From: Sphingomonas daechungensis
GTDB lineage: Bacteria > Pseudomonadota > Alphaproteobacteria > Sphingomonadales > Sphingomonadaceae
Assembly (NCBI RefSeq): GCF_014489495.1
Contig: NZ_CP060780.1
Location: 1,127,001-1,191,000 of the forward strand
Reading direction: 5' to 3'
Length of the DNA: 64,000 bases
In this document: one piece after another, positions 17,741 to 28,450 of the stretch
Layout: each line of letters opens with the position of its first letter
Numbering within the stretch: position 1 is the stretch's first letter
Program-made: the position numbers and the translations under genes
The notes under the pieces: model-generated
Seen by the model: the letters and a program-made list of their open reading frames with translations, nothing else
Databases searched by the model: none
What the model was told of the DNA's origin: nothing

Positions 17741-18202
17741 ATGAATCGGATTATCGCAGGCCTTGCGTTGGTATGTGCAGCTCTACTGCCGGCAGCGAGC
17801 GAAGCCGCACCGTCGATCGCCGTGGACTGCGACGCGGGAGCCGTTACGGCGGGCGACGAGGCTCCGAACATTCACGGCCATTGGGATTTCCTCATGATTC
17901 CCCGCGGAACGCTCAGCTTCGGGCTAATGTCGATCGGCTTCGTCGGCGCTGACTATGGCGGATCGCTGGCACCGGCGAGGACCGCGCCCGTTGTCCTGCG
18001 CAAGGTCACCTTGGCCGGCAAAAGCATCCAACTGATTGTTGCCTCCCGCGAGGGCGACGTCCGGTTCGACGGCAAGCTGTCCGCCAAGGGCGACTTCATG
18101 TGCGGAACCGTAACCTACCACAGAGGCGAAACCTTCCCGATGGTGGCGCAGAAGCGGCCTTCAACCTATCAGTCGCAGCCTCAGGCACAGCGGGCGCGGT
18201 AA
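17741..18202 (+). CDS. Secreted protein of unknown function
   Basis: A 153-aa protein starting MNRIIAGLALVCAALLPAASEAAP, a clear signal peptide cut near residue 22. The mature part has two cysteines (VDCDAG and DFMCGTVTYH) that could form a disulfide. No family is recognised. GGAGGAAGTA lies right before the ATG at 17741. It is divergent from the membrane LytTR regulator, so the two may form a sensor-target pair. A CCCTGT...ACAGGG partial inverted repeat sits in the shared promoter region. Confidence 0.75.
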   Translation: MNRIIAGLALVCAALLPAASEAAPSIAVDCDAGAVTAGDEAPNIHGHWDFLMIPRGTLSFGLMSIGFVGADYGGSLAPARTAPVVLRKVTLAGKSIQLIVASREGDVRFDGKLSAKGDFMCGTVTYHRGETFPMVAQKRPSTYQSQPQAQRAR

Positions 18203-18258
18203 TCGGCTCGGGCGGTGCCGCCGGGGCGCTCAGGCGCCGCCGCTTACTATGCGCTGCT

Positions 18259-19826
18259 TCAGTCGAGTAGCTCGTAGGCCGGCAGGGTCAGGAATTCGAC
18301 GAAGTCGTCTGAGACGACCATTTCGCGGAACAGGTCGGAGGCGTCGGCGATGTTTTCGACTTCCTGCAATAGGCCAATCTCTTCCTCGTAGAGCGCGTCG
18401 AACAGTTCACGGTTGAACTTGCGGCCGTCGTCTAGGGGAGCCTCGAAATGCAGCCACTGCCATAGCTGGGCGCGGCTGATCTCCGCCGTCGCCGCATCCT
18501 CCATCAGATTGTACAGCGGCACCGCGCCTTTCCCGCCGAGCCAGGCGGCTAGATATTGCACGCCGACGCGGATGTTTTCGCGGGCGCCCTGCTCGGTGCG
18601 AGGGCCGGTGTGCAGCTCCAGCATCTCGTCGCGGCCGGGAACGCGGTCCGGCCGCTTCGATAGCTGGTTCGGACCGGTCATCGCCTCGAACGCTTCCAGC
18701 GCAGCCGGTACCAAGGCCGGGTGAGCGACCCAGGTGCCGTCATGCCCGTTGGTGACTTCGCGCAGCTTGTCGGCGCGGACCTTGTCCATCGCTGCGCGGT
18801 TCGCCCCCTCGTCGCCCTTCACCGGGATGAAAGCCGACATGCCGCCCATCGCGAAGGCTCCGCGCCGATGACAGGTGTCGATCAGCCGCAGCGAGTAGGC
18901 CGCGAGAAAGGCCTTATCCATCGTCATCGCCGAGCGGTCGGGCGTCAGGCGATCGGCGCTCCGGCCCAGTCGTTTGATGGTCGAGAAGATATAGTCCCAG
19001 CGGCCGCAGTTCAGGCCGACGATATTCTCCTTCAACGCGTAGAGGATCTCTTCCATCTCGAACGCCGCCGGGATGGTCTCGATCAGGATCGTCGCCTTGA
19101 TCGTCCCGCGTTCGAGGCGAAGCCGGTCTTCAGTCAGAGCGAAAATGTCGCTCCACAGCGCCGCCTCTTCCATGCTCTCGAGCTTCGGAATGTAGAAATA
19201 TGGCCCGGAACCCTTGGTCAGCGCCGCCCGGGCATTGTGCCAGGCGTAGAGCGCGAAATCGAAGAATGCGCCCGCGACGACCTCGCCGTCGACCGTCACA
19301 TGATCTTCCGGCAGGTGAAGTCCGCGCGGGCGCACCATCAGCACCGCCGGATTCTCTCCGACCTGGTAGCCCTTGCCGCTTTCCGGATCGGTAAAACCAA
19401 GGCGCCCAAGCCAATAAGCCTTGAGGTTCGCCTGGCCGGTGATCAGCTCGTCCCAGGTCGGCGAGGTCGCATCCTCGAAGTCCGCCATGAACACCTTTGC
19501 GCCGGAATTGAGCGCATTGATCACCATCTTGGCGTTGGTCGGGCCGGTTATCTCGACGCGGCGGTCCTGCAGATCGGCCGGGTTGCTGCCGACAGACCAG
19601 TTCGATTCACGGATCTCTCGCGTGTCCTCGCGGAAGTCGGGAAGTTCGCCGGCGTCGAACCGCGCCTGCCTTTCCAGCCTTTTGTCGAGCTGCTGCCGCC
19701 GCCGCGAATCGAAGCGCTCGTGCAGCTCTGCAACGAGGTCGAGAGCGTCCGGGGTGAGCACTGCGCCCGCCCCGGTACCCGGCTGGCCTCGGCCACGATC
19801 CGCGGCCGGTCGATCACAGAGTTCAT
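18259..19826 (-). CDS. aceB: Malate synthase A, frame broken near the start
   Basis: Malate synthase condenses glyoxylate with acetyl-CoA, the second step of the glyoxylate bypass. Hallmarks are EITGPTNAKMVINALNSGAK, VMVRPRGLHLPEDH, TIKATILIETIPAAFEM and GRWDYIFSTIKRLG. The frame from the apparent N-terminus MNSVIDRPRIVAEASRVPG breaks near 19780 in a GGGGCGGG run. One added G links it to AGAVLTPDALDLVAELHERF, giving about 522 aa. The ATG at 19826 overlaps the DUF4170 stop, so the aceA-DUF4170-aceB order is translationally linked. Confidence 0.93.
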
Positions 19827-20020
19827 GCGCGATTCGGCTCCATGCAGATCGAATAGCGCGTCGTGGCCTCGCAATGATCCCGAAAAGTGAGCCGCTGCCA
19901 CTCGGTTCGTGCCTTCAGCTCGTTGTCGTAGGGACCATGCACGATCTCGGTGCCCGGCTTGAGGTCCGTGAAGCGGCAGTCGCGATAATCGCCGCCGATC
20001 ACCCAGTAACGGTAAGTCAT
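19823..20020 (-). CDS. DUF4170 family protein
   Basis: A 65-aa protein reading MTYRYWVIGGDYRDCRF and FRDHCEATTRYSICME, matching the small DUF4170 family of alphaproteobacteria. Its function is unknown. It lies 22 bp after aceA and overlaps the aceB start (ATGA), tying it tightly to the glyoxylate-bypass genes. The strong GGAGGA before its ATG suggests good translation. Confidence 0.82.
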   Translation of the reverse strand: MTYRYWVIGGDYRDCRFTDLKPGTEIVHGPYDNELKARTEWQRLTFRDHCEATTRYSICMEPNRA

Positions 20021-20042
20021 ACTCGTCCTCCTCCAGAAGGCT

Positions 20043-21320
20043 TCATTCGGCCGCGATGAACTGGGCGGCTTCGGTGGATTCCTTGAGTGCGACGGTCGAC
20101 GACTGGCCGCCGGAAATGGCGGTCGCGACGGCGTCGAAATAGCCGGTGCCGACTTCGCGCTGGTGGCGGGTCGCAGTGTAGCCCTTGGCCTCGCTGGCGA
20201 ATTCCGCCTGCTGAAGCTCGGAGTAAGCCGCCATGCCGCGATCGCGGTAGCCGGTCGCCAGCTCGAACATGCCGTGGTTGAGGCTGTGGAAGCCGGCCAA
20301 CGTGACGAACTGGAACTTGTAGCCCATTGCGCCCAGCTCGCGCTGGAAGTTGGCGATCGTCTGCTCGTCGAGCTTGGCGCGCCAGTTGAAGCTGGGCGAG
20401 CAATTGTAGGCGAGCATCTTGCCGGGGAAGCGGGCGTGAATGCCCTCCGCGAAGGTCCTCGCTTCGTCCAGGTTCGGATGGCTGGTTTCAAACCAGATCA
20501 GGTCCGCGTGCGGAGCGAAGGCGAGACCGCGCGAGATGCAATGGTCGAGGCCCGTGCCGTCGGCGAGGCGGAAGAATCCTTCCGGCGTGCGCTCACCGGT
20601 CATGAACGGCCGGTCGCGCTCGTCGACGTCGGACGTGATCAGCTTGGCGCTCTCCGCGTCCGTGCGGGCGACGAGGATCGTCGGAACTCCGCAGACGTCG
20701 GCGGCGAGACGCGCGGCATCGAGGTTGCGGACCGCTGCCTGGGTCGGGATCAGGACCTTGCCGCCGAGGTGGCCGCACTTCTTCTCCGACGCGAGCTGAT
20801 CTTCGAAATGAACGCCGGCGACGCCCGCTTCGATATAGGCCTTCATGATCTCGAAGCAGTTGAGCGGACCGCCGAACCCGGCTTCCGCGTCGGCAACGAT
20901 CGGCGCGAACCAGTCGCGCTTCGCTCCGCCTTCGCTGTGCTCGACCTGGTCGGCGCGTTGGAGGGCGCGGTTGATCCGCTTGGCGAGCTCGGGGCCCGTG
21001 TTCGCGGGATAGAGCGATTGGTCAGGGTACATCGAGCAGGCCGTGTTGGCGTCTGCCGCGGCTTGCCAGCCCGACAGATAGATTGCCTTGAGGCCCGCGC
21101 GGACCATTTGCATCGCCTGGTTGCCGGTAATGGCGCCAAGCGCACGAGTCGGCTCGTCCTGATGCAGCAGTTCCCACAGGCGCAGCGCACCACGACGAGC
21201 GAGCGTGTGCTCGATCGGGAACGAGCCGCGCAGGCGGAGGACGTCTTCAGCGCTATACGGGCGCTCGATTCCATCGAAGCGGCCAGCGGGAGCGGAAACA
21301 ACGACACCAAAGTCAGACAT
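20043..21320 (-). CDS. aceA: Isocitrate lyase
   Basis: A 425-aa isocitrate lyase, splitting isocitrate into glyoxylate and succinate so cells can grow on acetate or fatty acids. The catalytic KKCGH is at residues 180-184. Other landmarks are [44 protein letters not shown] and [13 protein letters not shown]. The frame is open far upstream, but the ATG at 21320 starts the conserved protein. It is divergent from an ScfR-type regulator over a 119-bp promoter region and is first in the run aceA-DUF4170-aceB. Confidence 0.96.
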   Translation of the reverse strand: MSDFGVVVSAPAGRFDGIERPYSAEDVLRLRGSFPIEHTLARRGALRLWELLHQDEPTRALGAITGNQAMQMVRAGLKAIYLSGWQAAADANTACSMYPDQSLYPANTGPELAKRINRALQRADQVEHSEGGAKRDWFAPIVADAEAGFGGPLNCFEIMKAYIEAGVAGVHFEDQLASEKKCGHLGGKVLIPTQAAVRNLDAARLAADVCGVPTILVARTDAESAKLITSDVDERDRPFMTGERTPEGFFRLADGTGLDHCISRGLAFAPHADLIWFETSHPNLDEARTFAEGIHARFPGKMLAYNCSPSFNWRAKLDEQTIANFQRELGAMGYKFQFVTLAGFHSLNHGMFELATGYRDRGMAAYSELQQAEFASEAKGYTATRHQREVGTGYFDAVATAISGGQSSTVALKESTEAAQFIAAE

Positions 21321-21439
21321 AGCGAATCCCTGTGATCTAAGTGCAGGGAAACACAGCCTTTTGGTTAACGTTGCACAAATAAGGGCCAAGGTGACAAAAC
21401 TATACTTGTGTACTTTGTAAATTCGTTCACAATTCGACA
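21321..21439. promoter_or_regulatory. Divergent promoter region aceA/scfR
   Basis: A 119-bp AT-richer gap. The 9-mer GTTGCACAA occurs at 21370-21378 and again at 21443-21451, at the very start of the regulator gene. TTGTGTACTTTGTAAA and TTCGTTCACAA lie between. Repeats flanking a divergent promoter fit operators for the ScfR protein. The exact site cannot be assigned. Confidence 0.45.
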
Positions 21440-22863
21440 ATGGTTGCACAACGCAAGCTGTTCCTAGGGGCAAGGCTGCGGCGCCTGAGGCGCGAGCGCG
21501 GGCTGCATCAGGCTGCGATGGCCGAGGAAATCGGCATCTCCGCCTCATACCTGAACCACCTCGAGCGGAACCAACGGCCGGTCACCGCCGGAATCCTGCT
21601 CCGGCTGGCCGAAGCCTTCGACATCGACATGAAGGCGTTCGCCTCCGAAGGCGGTGACACGGCTGGCGCGGACCAGTTGGGCGAGATCTTTACGGATCCA
21701 ATGCTCGCTGACCTCGGGATCGGCCGAGCGGAGCTGATCGAGCTGTCTGACAACGCTCCCGCTGTCTCGGAAGGCGTGGTCCGCCTCTACACCGCGTTAC
21801 GAGAGCTCCAACGCAGGCCGCCGAGCGGAACGGACGAGGAGGCAGCCGGCGACCCCGCGCGCTGATCACGCCTGAGACGTGGGTGCGAGACTACATCCAG
21901 TCGCAGCGGAACCATTACCCGGAGCTGGAAGAGCGCTGCGAAATCCTTGGCAATTCACTCAGCGATCCGCTGTCGGTTTCCGAAGCGCTGCGCCGCCGCC
22001 TGAAGGAGGCCTACGGCGTCGAGGCGCAGGTCGTGTCGCCGGAGCTGCTCGACAACTTCAGCCAGCATTACGACGCCCAGCGCCGCACCTTCATGATTTC
22101 GGCCCTGTTGCGGGCAGAGAATCGCACCTTCGGCCTCGCCTACCAGCTCGCTCTGCTTGAGCTTGCGCCCCTGCTACAGCGCATGGCGGACGACGCGCGG
22201 CCACCCGACGCCGGAACGCGAGCGCTGTTGCACATGAGCTTCGCCAATTATGCCGCGGGCGCGATCATGATGCCCTACGGCCGTTTCCTGCGCGCCGCGG
22301 AGGAGCACCGTTACGCAATCGATCGCCTATGCGGACAGTTCGGTGCCAACGTCGAGCAGATCGCGCACCGGATGACGACACTTGGGCGCTCCGGCGCACG
22401 CGGCGTCCCCTTCTTCATGCTGCGCGTCGATCCGGCCGGAAACATTTCCAAGCGCTATGCCGGCGAGAATTTCCCCTTCTCGCACTTCGGTGGGACCTGC
22501 CCGCGCTGGCATCTCCACGCGGCCTTCCAGACGCCCGGTCAGACGATCCGCCAGCTGATCGAAACGCCTGACGGCCAGCGCTTCTTCACGATCAGCCGCA
22601 CCATCGAGCGCCCGATTCGTCCCGAGTTGAGAGACGACGCATTGCTCGCCATCGGTCTTGGATGCGACGTCCGCTACGCCCCGCGCATTGCCTATGCCGA
22701 CGGCCTCGACCTTACCAATACGCCGGCAACTCCGGTCGGGCCGGCCTGCTCAATCTGCCCGAGGATGGAGTGCGCCTATCGCGCCATGCCCCCAGCGGGG
22801 CGGATGCTTGCGGTGCATGAGAACCGGAAAACGATTTCGCCCTTCCCTTTCCTGCCCGGCTAG
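21440..22863 (+). CDS. ScfR/RamB-type XRE family regulator, frame broken
   Basis: An XRE-type helix-turn-helix lies at residues 5-60 ([38 protein letters not shown]). A long effector-sensing region follows, and the cysteine-containing C-terminus ([17 protein letters not shown]) is typical of the short-chain fatty acyl regulators (ScfR, RamB, PrpR-like). Such proteins control acetate and propionate use. The frame breaks near 21857; one added C links to [15 protein letters not shown] and restores a 474-aa protein. It is divergent from aceA, the expected target. The stop overlaps the convergent DUF5996 gene. Confidence 0.85.
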
Positions 22864-23768
22864 GGCGCGACCGGTTCTCTCTCGAGCGTCGCTCGATCCC
22901 AGTCGGCAAGATCTGCCGCTGCCTCGTAGGTCGAATGCAGAAAGCTGGTCAGCAAAGCGTCGGGATCCGGCGCGGCTCGCACCTCGTCATAGGGCAAGGT
23001 GAACTCCTGCCAGTCGGAGTTCCAGCCGCCTGCTGCGATCGGGCGATCCCTGAAGCCGGCGGGCTCCGGATAGGCATAGTTGTAGAAGAATGCGTCCGCC
23101 TTGGTTGCTCCGCCAGCCCAGAATCCTGCGCTGGACACTTCCTGGCTGTAGGCTTCGCGCGCGACGCTGTCGGGAAGTCCCGGGACGCCGCCCGGATGCG
23201 GCGGTGCGATTCGGCCCGAGAATCGCGTTACCGCCAGATCGAAGCTTCCCCACCAGAAATGGACAGGGCTCGACTTGCCGATGAAACTCGCACGGTAGCG
23301 TTCGAAGGCGGGCAGCATCGCCGCAAGTGCTTCGCGAAAGGTCGCCGCCGACTCCGGCGAGTACGCGCGCGGCTGGACATCCTCGGCAAACGGTACGGCG
23401 TCAGCGATCTCGTTCGGCTTTCCGTTGAAATCGGATGGGAGCCGATACTTCTGGAGCATCTCGACGAGTCCGGAATGCAATGCCGAAATGGAGCCGGCAT
23501 CCAGCGGCAGAACGCCGCGCTCTGCCGCGCTCGTGGTCAGGACGATCGCGTTGCGGCACAGATCCAGCGCCAGCGTGAACGTCCGCCCGTCGCTGGCAGC
23601 CGTCGGCAGGGTCGCCAGGCCTCGCGCATTCGGCTGCAGCGCGACATGCCAGCCGTGATTGGTCCATGGTGCGTGCCGCACTCTGATCTTCCCGAGCATC
23701 TGCGCCGTGAGATGCAGGATCGTCAGCGTTTCATGATCCTTCTCCGGATCGAGAACAGGCCAGCTCAT
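22860..23768 (-). CDS. DUF5996 family protein
   Basis: A 302-aa protein matching the DUF5996 pattern: MSWPVLDPEKDHETLTILHL, LGKIRVRHAPWTNHGWHVAL, SSPVHFWWGSFDLAVTRFSG and FFYNYAYPEPAGF. Its function is not known. It is conserved in many soil bacteria and has several His and Trp residues that could form a binding pocket. No signal peptide is seen. It is convergent with the regulator and divergent from pheS. Confidence 0.8.
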   Translation of the reverse strand: MSWPVLDPEKDHETLTILHLTAQMLGKIRVRHAPWTNHGWHVALQPNARGLATLPTAASDGRTFTLALDLCRNAIVLTTSAAERGVLPLDAGSISALHSGLVEMLQKYRLPSDFNGKPNEIADAVPFAEDVQPRAYSPESAATFREALAAMLPAFERYRASFIGKSSPVHFWWGSFDLAVTRFSGRIAPPHPGGVPGLPDSVAREAYSQEVSSAGFWAGGATKADAFFYNYAYPEPAGFRDRPIAAGGWNSDWQEFTLPYDEVRAAPDPDALLTSFLHSTYEAAADLADWDRATLEREPVAP

Positions 23769-23826
23769 GGAACCCCTGTAGCACGCGCCTTTGCATTTTG
23801 CGCTGCGGTGCAGCTAAGGCCGCGCC

Positions 23827-24894
23827 ATGGCGTCAGACACTGACCTTCTCGACCAAATCCGCTCCGCGCCCGACCTTGGCGCGCTCGACCAACTGCGCGT
23901 GTCCGTGCTCGGCAAGTCCGGAAGCATCACGCAGCAGCTGAAGTCGCTTGGGGCGATGGACCCGGAGACGCGGGCCGCCCAGGCGCCGGAGATCCACGCT
24001 TTTCGCGAGCAGGTCACCTCTGCAATCGCCGACCGGAAGTCGGCGCTGGAAATGGCCGAATTGGACCGCAAGCTCGCGACCGAAACGATCGACTTGTCGC
24101 TTCCGGCTCAGGACACGCCGACCGGTACGGTCCATCCGGTCAGCCAGGTCATGGACGAGCTGGCGGAGATTTTCGCCGACCTCGGCTTCGCGGTCGCGGA
24201 AGGACCGGAGATCGAGGACCAGTGGCACAACTTCACCGCGCTCAACATGCCGGAGTTCCACCCGGCGCGCGCGATGCAGGACACCTTCTACCTCGAACGC
24301 CAAGAGGGTGAGACAGAGTCGAAAGTCCTGCGGACCCACACCTCGCCGGTGCAGATTCGGGCGATGCAGGCGACCGGCGCGCCGCTCTACGTGATTGCTC
24401 CGGGCCGCGTTTACCGCTCCGACAGCGACGCGACCCATACGCCGATGTTCCACCAGGTCGAGGGTCTGGTCATCGACCGCGCGATCCACATGGGGCACCT
24501 CAAGTGGACGCTGGAAACCTTCCTGAAGGCCTTCTTCGAGCGCGACGATGTCGTGCTGCGGATGCGCCCGTCCTACTTCCCGTTCACCGAGCCGTCCGCC
24601 GAGGTCGACGTCGGCTACACGCTCGTGAACGGCAAGCGGACCATCGGCGGCAGCGAAGGCTTTATGGAAGTTCTCGGCTCGGGGATGGTCCACCCGCGCG
24701 TAATCGCCAATTGTGGGCTCGACCCGGACGAATGGCAGGGCTTCGCCTTCGGCTGCGGCATCGATCGCCTCGCCATGCTCAAGTACGGAATGGACGACCT
24801 CCGCGCTTTTTTCGACGGCGATATTCGCTGGTTGAAGCACTATGGCTTCCGAGCGCTCGACGTGCCCACGCTCAGCGGGGGAGTAGGCGCATGA
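23827..24894 (+). CDS. pheS: Phenylalanyl-tRNA synthetase alpha subunit
   Basis: A 355-aa class II synthetase subunit. The N-terminal coiled-coil arm covers about residues 1-85. The catalytic core has [31 protein letters not shown] (motif 1 region), [14 protein letters not shown] and [19 protein letters not shown] (motif 2), and the C-terminal [18 protein letters not shown] (motif 3). The stop overlaps the pheT ATG (ATGA). It is complete, with no break. Confidence 0.97.
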   Translation: MASDTDLLDQIRSAPDLGALDQLRVSVLGKSGSITQQLKSLGAMDPETRAAQAPEIHAFREQVTSAIADRKSALEMAELDRKLATETIDLSLPAQDTPTGTVHPVSQVMDELAEIFADLGFAVAEGPEIEDQWHNFTALNMPEFHPARAMQDTFYLERQEGETESKVLRTHTSPVQIRAMQATGAPLYVIAPGRVYRSDSDATHTPMFHQVEGLVIDRAIHMGHLKWTLETFLKAFFERDDVVLRMRPSYFPFTEPSAEVDVGYTLVNGKRTIGGSEGFMEVLGSGMVHPRVIANCGLDPDEWQGFAFGCGIDRLAMLKYGMDDLRAFFDGDIRWLKHYGFRALDVPTLSGGVGA

Positions 24895-27243
24895 AGTTCT
24901 CGCTGAGCTGGCTCAAGCAACACCTCGAAACCGATGCCAACGAGCAGACGATTGCCGACACACTGACGGCGATCGGGCTGGAGATCGAAAGCCTCGACAA
25001 TCCGGCCGAAGCGCTTGCGCCCTTCCGGGTCGCGAAAGTGCTGACGGCGGAGAACCACCCGCAGGCCGACAAGCTGCAGGTGCTGACAGTCGACGCGGGG
25101 AGGGAGCGGTCCAGGTCGTTTGCGGGGCTCCCAACGCTCGGGCTGGAATGCTCGGCGTGTTCGGTCCTCCGGGCGCTTACGTGCCGGGTTCCGACCTCAC
25201 ACTCAAAGTCGCGGCCATCCGCGGCGTCGAGAGCCGAGGCATGATGTGCTCCGTTCGTGAGTTGCAGATCGGCGACGAGCACGACGGCATCATCGAGCTT
25301 CCCGCCGATGCGCCCGTCGGGACCGCCTTCGCCGATTATGCCGGGCTCAACGATCCGGTGTTCGACGTGAACGTCACGCCCAACCGGCAGGATTGCATGG
25401 GCGTTCGGGGCATCGCCCGCGATCTTGCCGCTGCCGGCATCGGAACGTTGAAGCCGCTCGCGGTTCCGCAGATCGAGGGCAGCTTCAAGTCACCCATCGA
25501 CATCCGCATCGAGGATTCGGCGGGATGCCCCGCCTTCTTCGGCCGCGCGGTTCGCGGCGTCCGCAACGGCCCCTCGCCGGACTGGATGCAGCGGCGGCTG
25601 AAGAGCGCGGGCCAACGGCCGATCTCCGCGCTGGTCGACATCACCAACTATGTCATGCTCGATGTCGGGCGTCCCGCGCACGCCTACGACATCGCCAAGC
25701 TCGATCGCGCTCTCGTCGCCCGGCCCGCCCGGGACGGCGAGAAGGTGCTTGCGCTGAATGAGAAGGAATACACGCTCGACCCGTCGATGACGGTCATCGC
25801 CGACGAGCGCGAGGTACACGACATCGGCGGCATCATGGGCGGCGAGCATTCGGGCGTCAGCGAGAGCACGACCGACGTGATGCTCGAGATCGCCTACTTC
25901 ACGCCCGAACGCATTGCGCAGACGGGGCAGAAGCTCGGCCTCACCAGCGATGCCCGCAGCCGGTTCGAGCGCGGCGTCGATCCCGCCTTCCTCGGTGATG
26001 GGCTCGACATCCTCACTGGCCTCATCCTCGACATCTGCGGTGGCGAAGCTTCGGAGGCGATCCACGTCGGCACCCCGCCGCTTGAAGATCGTACCGTCCG
26101 CTTCGTTCCGGAGCGCGCATTCGCCCTCGGCGGAGTCGAGGTCGCCGAGAACCGTCAGCGCAACATCCTGGAGTCGCTTGGTTTCGAGTTCGCCGATCCG
26201 GCGAGCGTTCGCGTCCCAAGCTGGCGTCGTGACGTCATCGGCACCGCGGACCTGGTCGAGGAAGTCGCCCGCATCACGGGCTACGATAAGGTGATTGCCG
26301 AACCCCTGCCCGCACTGCTGGCGTTGCCAAGCCGACCGCCACCCGCTCCCAGATGCTGGAGCGTGTTGTCCGGCGGACCGCTGCCGCGCGCGGCCTCGAC
26401 GAAGCCGTGACCTGGAGCTTTATTTCGGAGCCGGAGGCTGACGCTTTCGGTCCGGGCGAATGGTCGCTCGCCAACCCGATCAGCGAGGACATGAAGGTGA
26501 TGCGACCCTCGCTGCTTCCGGGCCTGATCTCGGCGGCTCGGCGGAATCTCGACCGCGGTGCTCCTTCGGTCAGGCTGTTCGAGATCGGGCGCCGCTATCT
26601 CGCCGACGCCGAGCGGCCCACGGCAACGCTGCTGCTCGCCGGTGAGAAGCAGCCGCGCGGCTGGCAAAGCGGCAAGGCGCAGCGATTCGACGCGTTCGAT
26701 GCCAAGGCAGAAGCTTTGGCCTTGCTTGAGGCTGCCGGTGCGCCAGTGGCCAACTTGCAGATCTTCCCGGATGCTGGGCCGAACTGGCACCCTGGCCGTT
26801 CGGCGACGCTTCGTCTCGGCCCGAAAACGATCGTGGCGGCCTTCGGCGAGCTTCACCCGAAGCTTGAGAAGGTGATCGACGCCCCCGAGCGTGCAGTCGC
26901 GGCCGAAATCTATCTCGACGCGATTCCCCTGCCCCGCTCGAGCGGTCATGCCCGTTCGGCTTACACGCCGCCGGCGCTCCAGCCCGTGACTCGCGACTTT
27001 GCCTTCATCGTACCCGCCGAGGTCCAGGCCGATGCTCTCGTCCGTGCGATCCGTGGCGCGGACAAGCAGGTCATCACCGGCGCTCGCTTGTTCGATCGGT
27101 TCGAGACGGCCGACGGCCTCAGCCTCGCCGTGGAGGTGGTCCTACAGCCCGGCGAAAGGAGCTTCACCGAGGCAGAGCTTGGCGAGACTACAAGAAGGAT
27201 CGTGGCAGCCGCCGAGAAGCTAGGCGCTCGCCTGCGGACCTGA
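24891..27243 (+). CDS. pheT: Phenylalanyl-tRNA synthetase beta subunit, frame broken twice
   Basis: The large PheRS subunit carrying tRNA-binding and editing domains. Visible parts are the N-terminal [16 protein letters not shown], a tRNA-binding-like region, the B3/B4 editing region ([38 protein letters not shown]), and B5 ([16 protein letters not shown] in the non-repaired text). The C-terminal anticodon-binding fold has [12 protein letters not shown] and the ending [10 protein letters not shown]. Breaks near 25098 (a lost G) and 26320 (a lost C) are each repaired by one base, giving about 784 aa. It converges on plsC. Confidence 0.93.
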
Positions 27244-27917
27244 TTCGAGCACGTTGATCGCGGCGTGAACCCGCGCCTCGATGTCTTCGCGCTTGAGCTC
27301 GGCCGGGATCGGCTCGCCGACCACGAAGTGAACTGTGCCTGCGTTCCGCGGCAGGTTTCGGCCCCACAGGCGTCCGCTGTCCATCGCCACAGGAACGACC
27401 GGCAGACCGAGCGCCTTGTAAAGTCCTGCGAAGCCGGCCTGGAGCGGCGGCGTCTCCCCCGGCCGAACTCGCGTGCCCTCAGGATAAATGATGACCGGCC
27501 GCCCGATCGCGGCAGCCTCCTTGCCCAACAGCAGCATTTCCCGGAGCGCCTTGGCTCCTGCCGAGCGGTCGACCGGGATGACGCCATAACGTCGCGTCGC
27601 CCACCCAAACCCGGCAACTGGCTAAGCTCGCGCTTGAGGACGATTACCGGCGTATTGGCGATGCGTACGATCTCCAGCGTCTCGAACATCGACTGGTGCT
27701 TGACCGCAATGAGGAACGCGCCGGACGGAATGCTCCCACGAACCTCGGTGAAGATCCCCAGCATTCGCACCAGCGCGTGATGAAAATCGGTCCAGGCGTG
27801 AACCACGGCGCGAAGCGGCTTCGATCCGAACAGCCCTGCTGCAAAGCATCCGATCACGAACATAAACGTCGCAGGATAGAAGATCAGGGCGTAAGTGCCC
27901 TGCCGGAACAGCCGCAT
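27220..27917 (-). CDS. plsC: 1-acylglycerol-3-phosphate acyltransferase (PlsC type), frame broken
   Basis: An acyltransferase of phospholipid synthesis that adds the second acyl chain to lysophosphatidate. An N-terminal membrane segment precedes the typical AVKHQSMFETLE block (HX4D-type HQSMFE). After a break near 27605, repaired by one G, come RRYGVIPVDRS, then IIYPEGTRVRPGE (the EGTR motif) and LGLPVVPVAMDSG. The repaired protein is about 232 aa. The start is the ATG at 27917, overlapping the YdcF stop (TGATG); a GTG 3 bp upstream is possible. It is the last gene of the ftsE-ftsX-ydcF-plsC run. Confidence 0.88.
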
Positions 27918-28450
27918 CACACGTCCAGCCAGACCGCCGCGCGCCGAAGCAGATACTTGTTATACTCGGCGAACAAAGTGCCGAACGCAGGCTCGGTCCG
28001 AACCGCGTCGGGAAAGATCTTGTACTTGCCGTCCAGGCCTTTGCGAAATTCATAGTCCGCCCGGCGCATGTGCCAGTCGTTGGTGATCAGGCGGACCGTC
28101 CGGTAGCTATGCTTCGCCAGCCACCGTTGCGCCTCCTCCGCATTCGATCGCGTATCGACGGACTCGCTGCCGAGATCGACGCAACAGCGCACCAGCCGCC
28201 GCTCGGCGTTAAACCGGTCGACGAGATCCTTTTTCGTCACCAGGGGGTCCGCGCCCGCGATGAGGACACGCTTCGCCTTGCCTTGCTCCAGCACCTTCAA
28301 GGCATGCTCGATGCGTCCCTTGCCGCCCGTGATGACTACGATTGCGTCGGTCCTGAGATCGCTCTCGGCCGGCCGCCCCAGCGTCACCGAGAAGAGGATG
28401 AAGCCGAGCGCGTAGAGAAGAAGAAACAGCGAGAGAAAGCGAGCAATCAT
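27917..28450 (-). CDS. YdcF/DUF218 family protein
   Basis: A 177-aa envelope protein with one N-terminal membrane segment (FLSLFLLLYALGFILFSVTLG) and a DUF218 (ElyC/SanA/YdcF) domain: TDAIVVITGGKGRIEHAL, KRVLIAGADPLVTK, the SVDTRSNAEEA motif, and VRLITNDWHMRRADYEFRKGL. Family members act in envelope and peptidoglycan carrier maintenance, but the reaction is unknown. The ATG at 28450 overlaps the ftsX stop (ATGA) and the stop overlaps the plsC start, so the run is translationally coupled. Confidence 0.85.
   Translation of the reverse strand: MIARFLSLFLLLYALGFILFSVTLGRPAESDLRTDAIVVITGGKGRIEHALKVLEQGKAKRVLIAGADPLVTKKDLVDRFNAERRLVRCCVDLGSESVDTRSNAEEAQRWLAKHSYRTVRLITNDWHMRRADYEFRKGLDGKYKIFPDAVRTEPAFGTLFAEYNKYLLRRAAVWLDV

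Noticed and set aside
18721-19890. A 389-codon frame opposite aceB
   Set aside because: Same reason: shadow of the malate synthase codon pattern.
20163-21335. A 390-codon frame opposite aceA
   Set aside because: Antisense shadow of a highly conserved gene in GC-rich DNA. No family match, and the aceA protein is certain.
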